From: Linepithema humile
Taxonomy: Eukaryota > Arthropoda > Insecta > Hymenoptera > Formicidae
Length of the DNA stretch: 64,000 nt
Reading direction: 5' to 3'
Assembly (NCBI RefSeq): GCF_040581485.1
Contig: NC_090134.1
Coordinates: 12,701,501-12,765,500, forward strand
The notes beneath the pieces were generated by a model, which was not told where the DNA came from, did not search any database, and was given only the letters and a program-made list of their open reading frames with translations. Of this stretch, positions 36,301 through 48,399 are shown piece by piece. Both the position numbers and the translations under genes were made by a program. How positions within the stretch are numbered: position 1 is the stretch's first letter; each line of letters opens with the position of its first letter.

Positions 36301-37354
36301 TTAAAAAAGCTATTATATAAATATTCGAAAAATTTTCTGATTAATGTTATTTCGATTTTTATTAAAACATCTTATCATTCCGGATAATATTCGATGCAAT
36401 CGAAAAGTTTCCGATACTTTACGTGCAAGTGGAAGATCCAAATTCCAATCAAAACATAGTATATAAAGGCGCCATTTGTTTAAAATAACACATCGTAAAA
36501 TTTCATAAACTTTCGCATTTTAATTATGTTTACTTTCAAATAATTGTACAAATTAGCAACAATAATAATACCATGTTTTTTACCCATTGTAGAAAAATAT
36601 CCGAAATTTACTTGTTTGCCGAATATTATCAAAAAATGATGATAATAATTCCGGAATGTAGTCTTATGCATATAATACACGAATGGGCACAAATAATTAA
36701 AATTAAGTCCTTATAAAATCCAAACAAAGAAAATAGGCACAGAAAACATTAAACATGTCGTATTCTCACACAACGACTTTTTTTTACCGAGACTAAATTT
36801 AAGATCGTTTTTTTATCTTTACCAAAATTTATTTTAGAAAATATCTATAGAACCGTTATATCATTTAATATTAATTTTATTGTAATTAAATAATATAAAA
36901 TTGAAATTTTGTAACAAAAAATAGGTTATCAAAATTACTTTTTACATCAATCTCATGGTTAAATTCTCTTGGTTAAATACTATTATGCTATTAGAATATT
37001 ATATTTTTACGTACACATTTGTTTTGTAATAACAAAAATATTTTAAAACACATTGACTTACTGTCGGCATACCATATCAAATATATCTTTTGGTTTCATT
37101 ATAGTTTCTCGACATATTCGCAGCATTTCTTGCTTCATTTCGATCTCTTGAAGTATTGTTTCGTTTGTTGGATGATTGTGTGACGTTCTCAAAAAATATG
37201 TCTCATCCTGATTCCGCACTAATACCGCGTAACAACTTAGACTTCGTCGCGATGCACAGCGATAGATACCATGGCATCGTTTATCGATATAATAAACATG
37301 CCCATCATATAGAAATATGGCCGTACTGTTACGTTGACCTGTTATTTTCTCCAT
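28340..37354 (-). CDS. FLYWCH-MULE transposase with AT-hooks and IAP-like RING, left arm, intact
   Basis: Fourteen exons (minus strand): 37062-37354, 35723-35981, 35551-35613, 35229-35432, 34747-35068, 34519-34663, 33385-33437, 33182-33259, 32698-32805, 31405-31596, 30770-30823, 30349-30480, 29495-29617, 28340-28575. Joined they are open for 753 codons. Domains: FLYWCH-type zinc finger (about 10-65; YRCASRRSLSCYAVL...HNH), MULE DDE core with D180 (MDGTF), D246 (SDYERA), a C267-W-x-H270 motif and E359 (NNFVEDFH), AT-hooks (about 525-565 and 600-620, RGRPP), an acidic linker and a RING finger from 721. TGA replaces the sixth RING Cys. The product should cut and join the element's ends in the nucleus. 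The start is the ATG at 37354. The exon 7 acceptor (ctgag) was chosen because the nearer AG gives a stop. Exons 7-14 all start in phase 1. Confidence 0.85.
28664..28784. mobile_element. 121-bp hairpin MITE in intron 13 (mirror at about 47105-47225)
   Basis: The ends CCCAGCGAGAAATGAC and its complement are flanked by TA. The inside is made of repeated tcgatgtc/gacatcga words. Confidence 0.7.
28855..29360. mobile_element. Foldback element in intron 13 (mirror near 46530-47034)
   Basis: The segment around 28870-29030 (gtagcatcaacttttttata ... gaaaacactgacaagaaagt) pairs with 29190-29345 (cttgctaacgttttcaaaat ... aaaaaggctaatgctacg). The ends are approximate and no coding region is present. Confidence 0.55.
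29957..30292. mobile_element. Hairpin MITE in intron 12 (mirror near 45597-45932)
   Basis: The ends ggtagtactttccgcg and cgcggaagtactatacc flank arms of about 160 bases pairing through atgattttctcaggta-type sequence. It is bounded by TTAA-like flanks. Confidence 0.7.
30950..31378. mobile_element. Long hairpin element with GC-rich ends in intron 10 (mirror near 44511-44939)
   Basis: Arms of about 210 bases pair around a TA-rich centre near 31155. The outer parts contain cgctcggaattagttgcaca and a GC-rich ccgcccggccgctggcggcc palindrome. It is strikingly GC-rich inside an AT-rich intron. Confidence 0.7.
31417..31530 (-). repeat. 21-bp coding repeats giving AT-hooks (exon 10; mirror 44359-44472)
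   Basis: Five tandem 21-bp units each encode RGRPP plus two residues (CN or RS), the core of an AT-hook that lies in the minor groove of AT-rich DNA. Array expansion in multiples of three keeps the frame open. A further RGRPPKRRGRRGR hook lies in exon 12. Confidence 0.8.
33318..33363. repeat. TA microsatellite in intron 7
   Basis: (TA)n of about 45 bases. Its length differs slightly from the mirror tract at about 42530-42570, one of few differences between the outer arms. Confidence 0.8.
33603..34412. mobile_element. Foldback element in intron 6 (mirror near 41480-42288)
   Basis: The segment 33603-33960 (acaaacagctaaggtcggat ... catcctatgttttgggtgta) pairs imperfectly with 34055-34412, with an inner hairpin around attttcttgcaagatcattg. 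About 800 bases, with no coding region. Confidence 0.65.
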
Positions 37355-37561
37355 AGCAGCACGTGTCTTTTATAAGAGATAACAAGCTAAAACAGCAATT
37401 ATATAAATATATTATTGAATCACTAAAATACAGTTATAGAAAAATATTTTCTACTGCCGTCAAAGGAAACCTAAAAAAAGAAATCTAAAATTTAAAAAAT
37501 AGTACTTTTAACAGTAAGATCTTTTACAATAAGAACGTTCGCGAACAACAATCGGAATCAC

Positions 37562-37735
37562 GAGGACCACTTCGACCAAGATCTGATTAAAATAATTGAC
37601 GATTAACTTTCAATGTTACCAACAACATTTCTGCTGATATAACTTGTCGCGAATGGATTTCGGCAGAAATGCTGTTGGTAAGTTAATCGTCGATTACTTC
37701 AATGAGAATTTGATCGAAGTGGCTCTGATCTCTGA
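37562..37735. mobile_element. Hairpin in palindrome centre
   Basis: gaccacttcgaccaagatct ... attgacgattaactt pairs with aagttaatcgtcgattactt ... gatcgaagtggctc. About 170 bases, imperfect. Confidence 0.55.
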
Positions 37736-37756
37736 TGTAAGCTCGCAAGGCCTTAG

Positions 37757-37913
37757 GCCGGTATTCATAGTCCGTTCTTATATTTAAGATTGTCTTAAAT
37801 ATTGTCTTAAAATGCTACAAACCAATCAAAAAGCCATATTAGTATCTTAAGATGACGATGACGACGACTTAAGACGATCTTAAATATAAGAAATGACTAT
37901 GAATACCGTCCTT
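37757..37913. mobile_element. Hairpin MITE in palindrome centre
   Basis: ggccggtattcatagtccgt and its near-complement actatgaataccgtcc bound a segment with paired ttaagattgtcttaaa-type arms. Confidence 0.65.
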
Positions 37914-37992
37914 AGTATAATATTTTTCCTAAATAACAAAACGAGGATTATAAGGTAATCATGCAATAAAGAACGCATTTATTGACTCATCA

Positions 37993-38090
37993 TGGCTGCG
38001 GTCGCTACAAATGCTTCGAAGCATTCTTTTTTTCACTAGAAAGAAAGAGAGAAAGAACGCTTCGAAGCATTTGTAACGGCAACTCAACCG
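37993..38090. mobile_element. Small hairpin at the palindrome midpoint
   Basis: gctacaaatgcttcgaagca pairs with tgcttcgaagcatttgtaac across a GA-rich loop. It lies at the geometric centre of the 23.6-kb element. Confidence 0.5.
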
Positions 38091-38149
38091 CATCTTATTT
38101 CAGATGGTCACTCTATCTCTCTCTTTTTTTACGATTAGCCAATAGATTG

Positions 38150-38485
38150 TAAAGCCCGGATCAGACTATGTATTGAAAATTGAGATTAAAGATTAAAGAT
38201 TGAAAATTGATCAATCAGAATAAAAGGAATTAAAATTTCTTTTTTCTGATTGGTTAGTTTTCAATCTTCAATCTTTAATCTCAATCTTTAATACATAGTC
38301 TGATGCCGTATTTATGTTTCGGTCTTAACCCTAATCTTAGTCGGCAATACGAGCTTAAAGGTCCATTTATATTTACATATCCGTACCGTATCCGTACCGT
38401 ACACGTACCGTACACGTCCGTACACGTCCGTGCACGAACGTGCACGGATGTGCACGTACGTGCACGGTACGGATATGTATAAATG
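38150..38485. mobile_element. Two adjacent hairpins in palindrome centre
   Basis: 38155-38310: atcagactatgtattgaaaa pairs with a complement ending acatagtctgat. 38358-38490: gtccatttatatttacatat pairs with atatgtataaatggga around a run of tacgtgcacgg/ccgtacacg words that is itself highly self-complementary. Confidence 0.6.
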
Positions 38486-38829
38486 GGACTTAAGGCTCGC
38501 AGTAACTGAAACAATTGACAATCGAAATGATGAGCCAATAAATGCGCGATTACATTATAACCCTCGTTTAGCTATCTAAGAAAAATATTATATCAAAGAC
38601 TTGTGATCTTATATTCAGTGCTTCCGATTTCCGATTGTAGTTTGTGAACGTTCTTATTGTAAAAGATCTTACTGTTAAAAGTACTATTCTTTAAATTTTA
38701 GATTTTCTTTTTTAGGTTTCCTTTAACGGCAGTAGAAAATATTTTTCTATAACTGTATTTTAGTGATTTAATAATATACTTATAATTGCTGTTTTAGCTT
38801 GTTATCTCTTATAAAAGACACGTGTTGCT

Positions 38830-41800
38830 ATGGAAAAATTAACAGGCAAACGTGATGGTACGGCCATATTCGTATATAATGGGCATGTTTATCATATTGA
38901 TAAACGATGCAATCGTATTTATCGGTGTGCATCAAGACGAAGTTTAGGTTGTTACGCAGTATTAGTGCAGAATCAAGATGAGACATATACTTTAAGAACA
39001 TCGCACAATCATCTAGCGAACGAAACAATGTTGCAAGAAATTGAAATAAAGCAGGAAATGCTGCGAATATGTCGAGAAACAATAATGAAGCCAAAAGATG
39101 TCTTTGATATGGTATGTCAACGGTAAGTTAACGTTAAAATATTTTTGTTATTTATACAAAATAAATGTGTCTGTGTATGTAAAAATATAATAATCTAATA
39201 GTATAATAGTATTTAATGAAGAAAATGAGATTTATGTAAAAATAAGTAATTTTGATAACTTTTTTTGTTAAGACGTTTCAATTTTATATTATTTAATTAC
39301 AATAATATTATACAATATTAAACGAAATAATGGTTCTATAATTATTTTCTGAAATAAACTTTCGCAAAGACAAAGAAAACAATTTTAAGTTTAGTCGTGG
39401 TAAAGAATGATGTTATGTGAAAATACGATAAGTTTAATGCTTTTTGTGCCTATTTTATTTGTTTGGATTTTATAAGAACTTAATTTCAATTATTTATGTC
39501 GATTCGTATGTTATATGCATAAGTTGCATTCCGGAATTACTATTATCATATTTTGTTAACATTCGAAGAACAAGTAAATTTCGGATATTTTTCTATAATG
39601 GGTAAAAAATGTTGTATTGTTATTGCTATTAAATTGTACAATGATTTGGGATTAAACTAATTAAAATGCAAAAGTTTATAAAATTTTATGATATGCTACT
39701 TTAAACAAATTTTTATATATACTATGTCTCGATCGGAATTGATCTTCCACTTGCACAAAATATCGGAAACTTTCCGATCGCATCGGATATTCAAGTATGT
39801 TTGTGATTGAATATTTTAATAAAAACCATTAACGAATCGGAAAATTTTTCAAATATTTATATATATATATAATAGCTTTTTTAAGTTGTTTTTCCGACGA
39901 CACGTGTAATCATCTTAACATGTCCATAATCTTCTATTTATATAAATATAAGAAAGTAAGTTTATGAAAAACTACGAAAATTTTGATGTTTCAAATGAAA
40001 TGTTTAAGTTAAAAAAATGTTTGAATAATCAAAATAAGGAAATCTACAATTTTTTTTATTTCTAATAAATCAATCAAATAAAAGAATTTGAAAAAATAAA
40101 TAAGCAATTTTATTAATATTTGCAATGCCAGATTCAATATTAAACTTTTTAACTTAGATTATCTTTATTTGCGTTGCTTCTTTCTACCTTACAGAAACCC
40201 AGCAGTTGCGAAGAAGATATCTTATCGTACTATGAGAAGCTTTCTTTATAGAGAACAAATACGTCAGAGACCGAAAATACCACAAACCATTGACGAACTT
40301 GAGATAGAATTAATGAATTACCGTGCGATGGAACGCATTTATAAAGGCACGGTATTATCAGACAATGGCTATAGAGCAGTATTATTTACAACGGATGCCC
40401 TATTAAATGCTCTAGAGCACTGCTTTATATTATTTACTATTCTGCTTTCTTTCTATTAGGGTATACCTGTCCTTTTTGCATTGTGTGAAAAACGCACAAT
40501 GGATGTGTATGATGCGATTTGGCAAAGAGTGAAGGAGCTCCATCCGAATGCATTGCAAGGAGTGCAGACAATCATGAGTGATTACGAACGTGCAGCGATG
40601 ACAGTTGCAAGAAAGGTTTTTCCAGAAGCACGTATAACTGGTTGTTGGTTTCATTTTAATCAGGTACGTATATAGTATGTATAGTATATAGTATATATAG
40701 TATCTAAAAACAAAAACAAAATTTCATAATTTTGCGTTCTTTATATAGCTTTTTTATTGTTACACGATTCATCTGCTTGTTAAATATGATTCAATATTCT
40801 ATTAAATATTACATATTACGCAGGCCATATTAAGACGCTGGAAAGCTTTAGGTTTAATGGCAGCCCCTAGAAAGATTCTTGGTTTTGCCATGACTTTGCC
40901 ATTGGCACCGGTCGATGCATTTGAGGAAGGTTTAAAGATAATTCAAGATGAGGCTGATCTCATATCCACAGAGCATCCCGCTGTATTACAATTCACAGTT
41001 TATTTAAGACGTACATGGCTTCCTGCGAAAGAAAAAGTTTGCGTTTTTAATACGCCAATAAGAACGAACAATTTTGTGGAAGATTTTCATTACGTACTTT
41101 TCCACAGATTTGACGGAATACATCATAATATTTGGCAGTTTCTTCGTACGTATTTCTTATTATCACAATAACTTTTCAACATACATTGTATAACTGTATT
41201 TCTGCAATATAATCTTTTCATCTTACAGAAAGTTTAGGTGAATTACTTATTGACCAAGAGATAAATATTGAGAGATTAGCGGAAGGGCGTAGCGTAAAGA
41301 GAGTACGCATCCGACATAACATAGTGCGCGACAAACAAATTGCGGAAGCACAAGTCAATTTGAGCTCTGGAAGGTAATTCAATATCTCTAAATGAAATTT
41401 TGCGACAGAAGAGACAAAAATATATATCAATTAAAGAAAGAAGAATAGCTTTTGCTATTAATTAATAAATATGTAATTAAAACGCTACAAAGAGCTTAAG
41501 CTGGATCTTGTTTGCTAATAATTTTAATTTATTGAACAGTACAAACGTTTCAGCCATGGGATTTGGAGATTTTCAGTGTATATATATTTAAAAAAGCAAT
41601 CACAATTGATTTAAATAATGCTACGCATACATGTTCTCCGGAAGTATTATATTGTTTTGATGCTTTCTTTTGTATTCGATTTACATTTATAGTTCTATTG
41701 TTTATCCGCTGTTTTTGCAACTCGATAACGATTTGAACGTCATACTTAAAATTTTCCTTGAACTTAGTACTTGAAACAAGTTAATAAATTATTGGCATTG

Positions 41801-42526
41801 TCCTATGTTCCGTGTCTATCAAATTCTGTGTTTTTGTGGTCAAGTCTTGTAAAACAATGAATTTTCTTGCAAGATCATTGTTTTACAAACAAACAAACAA
41901 ACGAACAAACAAAGAAAAAAAAACCGCACACACAGAATTTGATACACCCAAAACATAGGATGTCAATGACAATAATTTATTAAGTTATTATAAGGACTAA
42001 ATTTAAGAGAAATTTTAAGTATAACGTTCAAATGGATCGTTATCGAGTTGCAAAAACAGAGAATAAACAATAAAACTAAACATGTAAATCACGAATACAG
42101 AATAAAGCATTAAAACAATATAATACTTTCGGAAAATGTATGCGTAACATTATTCAAATCAATTGTGATTCTTTATTTTAATATATATATATATACATTG
42201 AGAAAGGCCAAATTCCGTAGTTGAAACGTTTGTACTGTTCATTGAATTAAAATTATTAACAAACAAGATCCGACCTTAGCTGTTTGTAGCGTTTTATTAC
42301 ATATTTAGGAATACATATGTTCTTCAAAGTTGTATCACATTTTTATGTAATATGTTTAATGTTAAATTATTGTAATTTTCTATTTGCATAATATAATATG
42401 ATATATAATAATATATTAATGTAATTTTTATTACTGTAGGCTTTTTCGCTGAGAGAATTTCTGCAAACACTCTGCAGGGTGTCGCAAATGCCTGAAGAGA
42501 ACTTTGGTTTGTTTTAAAATTTCATG

Positions 42527-42572
<46 letters not shown>

Positions 42573-45500
42573 CTTCGTAGTATATACTTTGTAGAAGAGG
42601 GCAAAGAAAATAATATATTCTTATTGTAGCTCTACAAGACGATATTTTAGATGACACTCCAGGACATGAGGAAACAATAGATAACAATCTATTAGATGCG
42701 CATACAGGTATCGTACATATAAATATCTTATATTTTAACTTTGTCATTTTTATCGGTCATATTCCTTCTAAAGTGCGATTTTACTTTCGTTCTGTTTTTG
42801 ACGTATATAATACGTCAAAATATATAAAGACAATTATATTGCTTCGTTGTTTTCGATTCATTTTAATACGTGAATAGTGTGTCTACAAGATATTGATATA
42901 GAAATTATTTTAATAGTTTATTATATTTACGTATACTTTTATGGCAGAGTAGAAAACAAACTTTTCTATATTTTTATACTCACAGTAAGATGAAAATAAA
43001 AGAAATAAATTTTTCTTCCTTACTTTTTTATTTATAATTTAGTTTTATAAATTTCTGCAAACATTTATATTCGTTGTTTACAGTGCAGAAACCTGTGTCC
43101 ATATCACATACTGTTATTGAAAATCAAGAGGTTGATAGAACAGAGCCAATAATTGCAAACGTTGCATCTGACAGACATGGATTATCACGAGGTACGTTTG
43201 AAAGAATTTGAGTTAAAATTTTGCTTCTATCTTCAATTAAAATTTTCACACGTTTGTAAATTCTTAAAAGACTGCGCGCGCGCGATAGATTTAATTTAGA
43301 TAGAAATTAAATCCCTTTGTATCTTGAATAGGCAATTCGAACAACAAACAATTTTTTACTTAGAGTTTAAAGAAAAGGAATTTTCGATAAAATTTAGCAA
43401 ATTCTTCTAAGTATATTCAAATTATTATTTTGGAAATTCAAATTAAGCGTATTCAATATCGGATGTATCACTGACAATTTTCGATAAATATTTTCTTGAG
43501 TATTTTACTGTCTGAAAAATTTTTAAAAGATATATTATTCTATTTTATCTTATGTCATTATTTATTCGTAATAGTAAGCATGCATACAGGATGGATGATT
43601 TAAAACGAGTGTAAAGTTTCAATAAATTATTTGGAAGATTATTTCGTAAAAAAATGTCATATAAACATATAGGTTCTTTTTCTTTTTAAAATTGACATCC
43701 TTAATATTTACACAGTTGGTGCAATGCGTTCATTCAGCTCAAGGAGTACATTTTAAGTTTTTTTTCTTTTTTTTTCTTTAAATATAAAAATGTGAATTAT
43801 AAATAAATGATGCATATCCTCTTGTTTTATTTTGAGTTTACAACGATTACTTTTATTAAGCATATGATTTTACTGTGACAACGCGGCAAAATTTTAAAAC
43901 TTTTAATTACATAGATATTGATATATATGTATGTATAAGGTTTTGTTTATACTTTTTTTCAGAATAATCTCTCGAATAATCTGTCTAAATTTGTTACACT
44001 TGTTTTGAATCAACTTGCACACTCTGTTAACATAATTATGGAATCGAAATTGTAAAGCTTATCTATCTTATGATAAAGATCTTTTGTTTATTAATAACGA
44101 ACTCTCAAATACGACTCAAATGCGCAATCTACTGTATCAGTGATTATATAAGAGAAAAAATATCACAGATTTTATATTATTAATTGACACTTATTTGCAT
44201 GTGCGGTTAATTATTGACTTTATATAGAATATTTTGCAAAATAATATCTTTTCAATATTAAAAACTTATTACTATTTTCTTCCAATTGACAGCATCGGTT
44301 GTTGCTAATTCAGAGCCGGATTCAGAATTGGATATTACCAGAACCAATCTTCCACGGAGTCGTGGAAGACCTCCATGTAATCGTGGAAGACCTCCATGTA
44401 ATCGTGGAAGACCTCCACGCAGTCGTGGCAGACCTCCACGCAGTCGTGGCAGACCTCCGAGACGCGGTCGTAATTTGCAAAGAGGTAAAATAATCTGTAT
44501 TTTATAGAGCAGCGCTCGGAAATAGTTGCACATTTCGAGCCGATTTAGGAGACGACGCCTCCTGTTCCCCCACTACCGCCCGGCCGCTGGCGGCCGAGCC
44601 GCCGATAGCTCTGGCGCAGGAGCGTTTTATATAAGAAATAGGCTGGGTTGTTGAGGCACCTCTCAGAAAATAGTAATATTTTCTTTGCTACATAAATAAT
44701 GTTTATTTTCATTAATAATTAAATATATATATATATTATGTATTAATGAAAATAAACATTATTTATGTAGTGAAGAAAATATTACGATTTCCTGAGAGAT
44801 GCCTAAACAATTCAGCCTATTTCTAATATAAAACGCTCCTGAGCCAGAGGAGCTATCGACGGCTCGGCCGCCAGCGGCCGGGCGGTAGTGGGGGAACAGG
44901 AGGCGTCGTTTCCTGAATCGGCTCGAAATGTGCAACTAATTCCGAGCGTTGTTATACAGTATAGATGTATACCTTATAAAAATGTGTAATTTGTATATAT
45001 CTTATAAGTTATATTTTAGAACATATAAAAGAAGAAAATTATACAAAATAATTTTTATTTTCCAGCCGCTGAAACATTCGAACCCATAAGTCAAATCGAA
45101 GAAGCTCATTCTATTGAAGGTAGGTACCCGAGACGAAATTTTATTACTTCCAATGTTAATTTGTTTTTATTTATATATTTTAAAGAACTTTGATAGATTT
45201 AGTATACTTAATTTGTTTATATTTCAATGAAGCATTCATATCGGAAATTCATATTTGGAAATTTTTCAATAAAATAAATGTCTATCGAGAATTATCAATA
45301 ATGTATCCACATCGGATGTATTATTGATATGGATACATGATTTATTTTATTAGAAATGAATATGATGAGTATTATGTGTGTGACTATATACTTACATTAT
45401 TTCCATAGCTACTTCACATCATTTGGACACACTTACTTTGGATGGCGAACTAACAAGAAGCAGGAACCGTGGCAGACCTCCTAAACGACGTGGACGACGC

Positions 45501-47549
45501 GGCAGATTTACGACGCTTTCACAGACTGAAGAAATCACAGGTAAAACATATTATTTTTCGCTATATAATATAGTATAGTAAACTGAAATAAATATTAAGG
45601 TATAGTACTTCCGCGATCATACCTGAGAAAATCATATTTCTTTGGAATATTTTTAAATTTTAACTGCATATTAATAGAAATACTACCTACGCATTTGTAA
45701 AGTTAGAAAAAGATTGACCGTACCGAAGTTGAGATATTTAAAGTTAGCATTTTTTATACGTATTACATAAAAGTGCTAACTTTAACTTTAAATATCTCAG
45801 CTTCGGTACGGTTAATTTTTTTCTAACATTGCATAGGTGTAGGTATTATTTTTATTAATATACAGTTAAAATTTAAAAATATTCCTAAGAAATATGATTT
45901 TCTCAGGTATGGTCGCGGAAAGTACTACCTTAAACTGACAATAATTACATTGCTGTGATAATATTAATTAATAATATATGTATTTTATCAATTTGATGTT
46001 ATCTTTTTCGGGATTTTATCACATTGTAAAGAATTTGAATCGATATAATTTTAAAAATAAACACGATTAACTTTGAAAATAATAAAAATATGAATTGATT
46101 ATTATGATATATACTATTATCCGATATAAATATCTAAACAATTAATACAGCATAAAGATTTGTACATTATTGATTTTATAAATGTAATAATTTGACATAA
46201 TGGAAAATAAAGCATTTTAAAAAAATTATATTTATTAATGAATATGTTGATAAATATTGTCATTATTTCAGGACACACAAGCACTGAACAAGGAAGTCAA
46301 CAAATAGAAGTGTTGTCGAGCGAATCTGATCATAATGAAGAAAATGAAATAGAAGCAGTTTCGAGCGATCAGAATGAGATGGTGCATAATGAAGGTTAGT
46401 ATACATATTCCCATTTGTGATCATAATACGGTACACATTTTTAAAGTTAGATCCGATTGGCCATAAAGAATACGACAATGGCTATAAAAATCTTTTATTG
46501 CAAACTAAAATAATTTAACATATATTTAATTTTTCTACGTAATTGACGTCGGTGCATCTTGTATTGTATATCGTAGCATTAGCCTTTTTATACAGGTATC
46601 AAACAATTCTGCTGTCACTGAATTGAATCACTTCACTTTGAAGGTCGAACAAATGTGTGACCATATCATTTTGAAAACGTTAGCAAGAAAGCTACACTTT
46701 TAAAGTGTAAAAATATGTGATAATCATTGTGGGATTATCCAGAGTATGGAAGAATAATCAAAGAAAATCAGTGTCAATTCTATAGAGTTGGATGAATAGA
46801 TTCGACTGTGAACTTTTTAACCTACACTTTTCTCCCTACAATTAATATCTCGCCTATAAATATAATCATATTTTACATCTTAAAAGTGACTTTCTTGTCA
46901 GTGTTTTCAAAATCACATAATCACACATTTGTTCAACTTACAAAATGAAATGATTCAATTTATCGACGGCAGAATTATTTAAGATTATAAAAAAGTTGAT
47001 GCTACAGTACAAAGTGTATCGAGGTCGACTAGAAACGGTGATTAGAAAAATTAAGTGTATATTAAAGCATTCTTAATTTGTATTAAAAGATTTTCATAAT
47101 TATACCCAGCGAGAAATGACTCATCGAATTGACGTCGAATCGACATCAATATGATGTAATATCGATGATTTCGATGTCGATTTGATGTCGATTTGACATC
47201 GATTGATAGGTCATTTCTCGCTGGGTAATTAACTGTAGCTTTTTTACGATGGACTGGATCTTATTTTAAAAACACGCGCCTGTTATTATCATTAATTAAT
47301 TTATATTTTATAGATTTTGAAGATATTTTTCGCACACCAGAAGATGATTTTGGAACGATTGGTCTAAGCGATAAAGAAGAGGATCACTTACCTTTTCATC
47401 CTGTTAGTACAATAGCATCAAGCCAGCGCAATCGCTCCAATGGTACATGCTGCACATGCTTGAATGCTACTGCCGCGTACATATTTGTTCCATGTGGACA
47501 TTTGTGTATTTGTAGTGAGTGCCAAAAACGATTGCAAGATCATAAATGA
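38830..47549 (+). pseudogene. FLYWCH-MULE-AT-hook-RING gene, right arm, first catalytic exon deleted
   Basis: This is the mirror of the left-arm gene: exons 38830-39122, 40195 to about 40416 (truncated), then 40460-40663, 40824-41145, 41229-41373, 42454-42506, 42630-42707, 43084-43191, 44293-44484, 45066-45119, 45409-45540, 46272-46394 and 47314-47549. The second exon is cut after ...LLNAL, and about 300 bases are missing, including MDGTF and the whole third exon. So the first catalytic Asp is lost and the frame runs to a stop at 40459. Exon 1 differs from the left copy at 18 of 98 residues. From exon 4 on only one residue (Met/Val in QGxQTIM) was seen to differ. A protein lacking nuclease activity but keeping the rest might act on the partner, but splicing across the gap would be needed. 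Confidence 0.85.
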
Positions 47550-47572
47550 CCACTATGTCGTAAAAAATATTC

Positions 47573-48185
47573 CTACTGTATTCGCGCCATAACGATATAA
47601 ATACTGTATAATTTTACATGTAAAATTCAAGCATTTACATATAAAATTCAAACATTTTCGCGCCGTATATAACGTATATAACGTATTCGCGCCATAACGA
47701 TATAAATACTGTATAATTTTACATGTAAAATTCAAGCATTTACATGTAAAATTCAAGCATTTTCGCGCCGTATATAACGTATATAACGTATTCGCGCCAT
47801 AACGATATAAACACTGTATAATTTTACATGTAAAATTCAAGCATTTACATGTAAAATTCAAGCATTTTCGCGCCGTATATAACGTATATAACGTATTCGC
47901 GCCATAACGATATAAACACTGTATAATTTTACATGTAAAATTCAAGCATTTACATGTAAAATTCAAGCATTTTCGCGCCGTATATAACGTATATAACGTA
48001 TTCGCGCCATAACGATATAAACACTGTATAATTTTACATGTAAAATTCAAGCATTTACATGTAAAATTCAAGCATTTTCGCGCCGTATATAACGTATATA
48101 ACGTATTCGCGCCATAACGATATAAATACTGTATAATTTTACATGTAAAATTCAAGCATTTACATGTAAAATTCAAGCATTTTAA
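47573..48185. repeat. 105-bp tandem repeat, right arm (mirror)
   Basis: This is the reverse complement of 27704-28316 with the same unit variants in the same order. That shows the arms were homogenised recently, because independent arrays would have drifted in unit number and variants. Confidence 0.9.
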
Positions 48186-48303
48186 GATGTAAAATATGAT
48201 TTGATTTGACACTACTTTTTTTTCTGTGCAATGTGTATGTGTATAATCAAATAAAGAAGATATCGAATTAACAGTTGCATAGATCTCTCTATCTTTCCCT
48301 CCC

Positions 48304-48336
<33 letters not shown>

Positions 48337-48399
48337 TTCTGTAGATTTAAATCGCTCCTGATGTCAAAGTTGTGATTTTTTCTATTTTATGTGAGTAAT

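Larger units (their letters stand above)
37355..38829. promoter_or_regulatory. Central divergent intergenic region of the palindrome
   Basis: It lies between the two divergent ATG codons, so it must hold both promoters. About 200 bases next to each ATG are shared (diverged), including ttataaaagacacgtg just upstream of each start with an E-box CACGTG. The TATA-like word is only about 15 bases from the ATG and is therefore a doubtful promoter. The central 37556-38624 is not duplicated and is filled by small hairpins. Confidence 0.5.

Noticed and set aside
38811..38820. ttataaaaga as the TATA box of the transposase gene
   Set aside because: It lies only about 15 bases before the ATG, so a start 30 bases downstream would fall inside the coding sequence.
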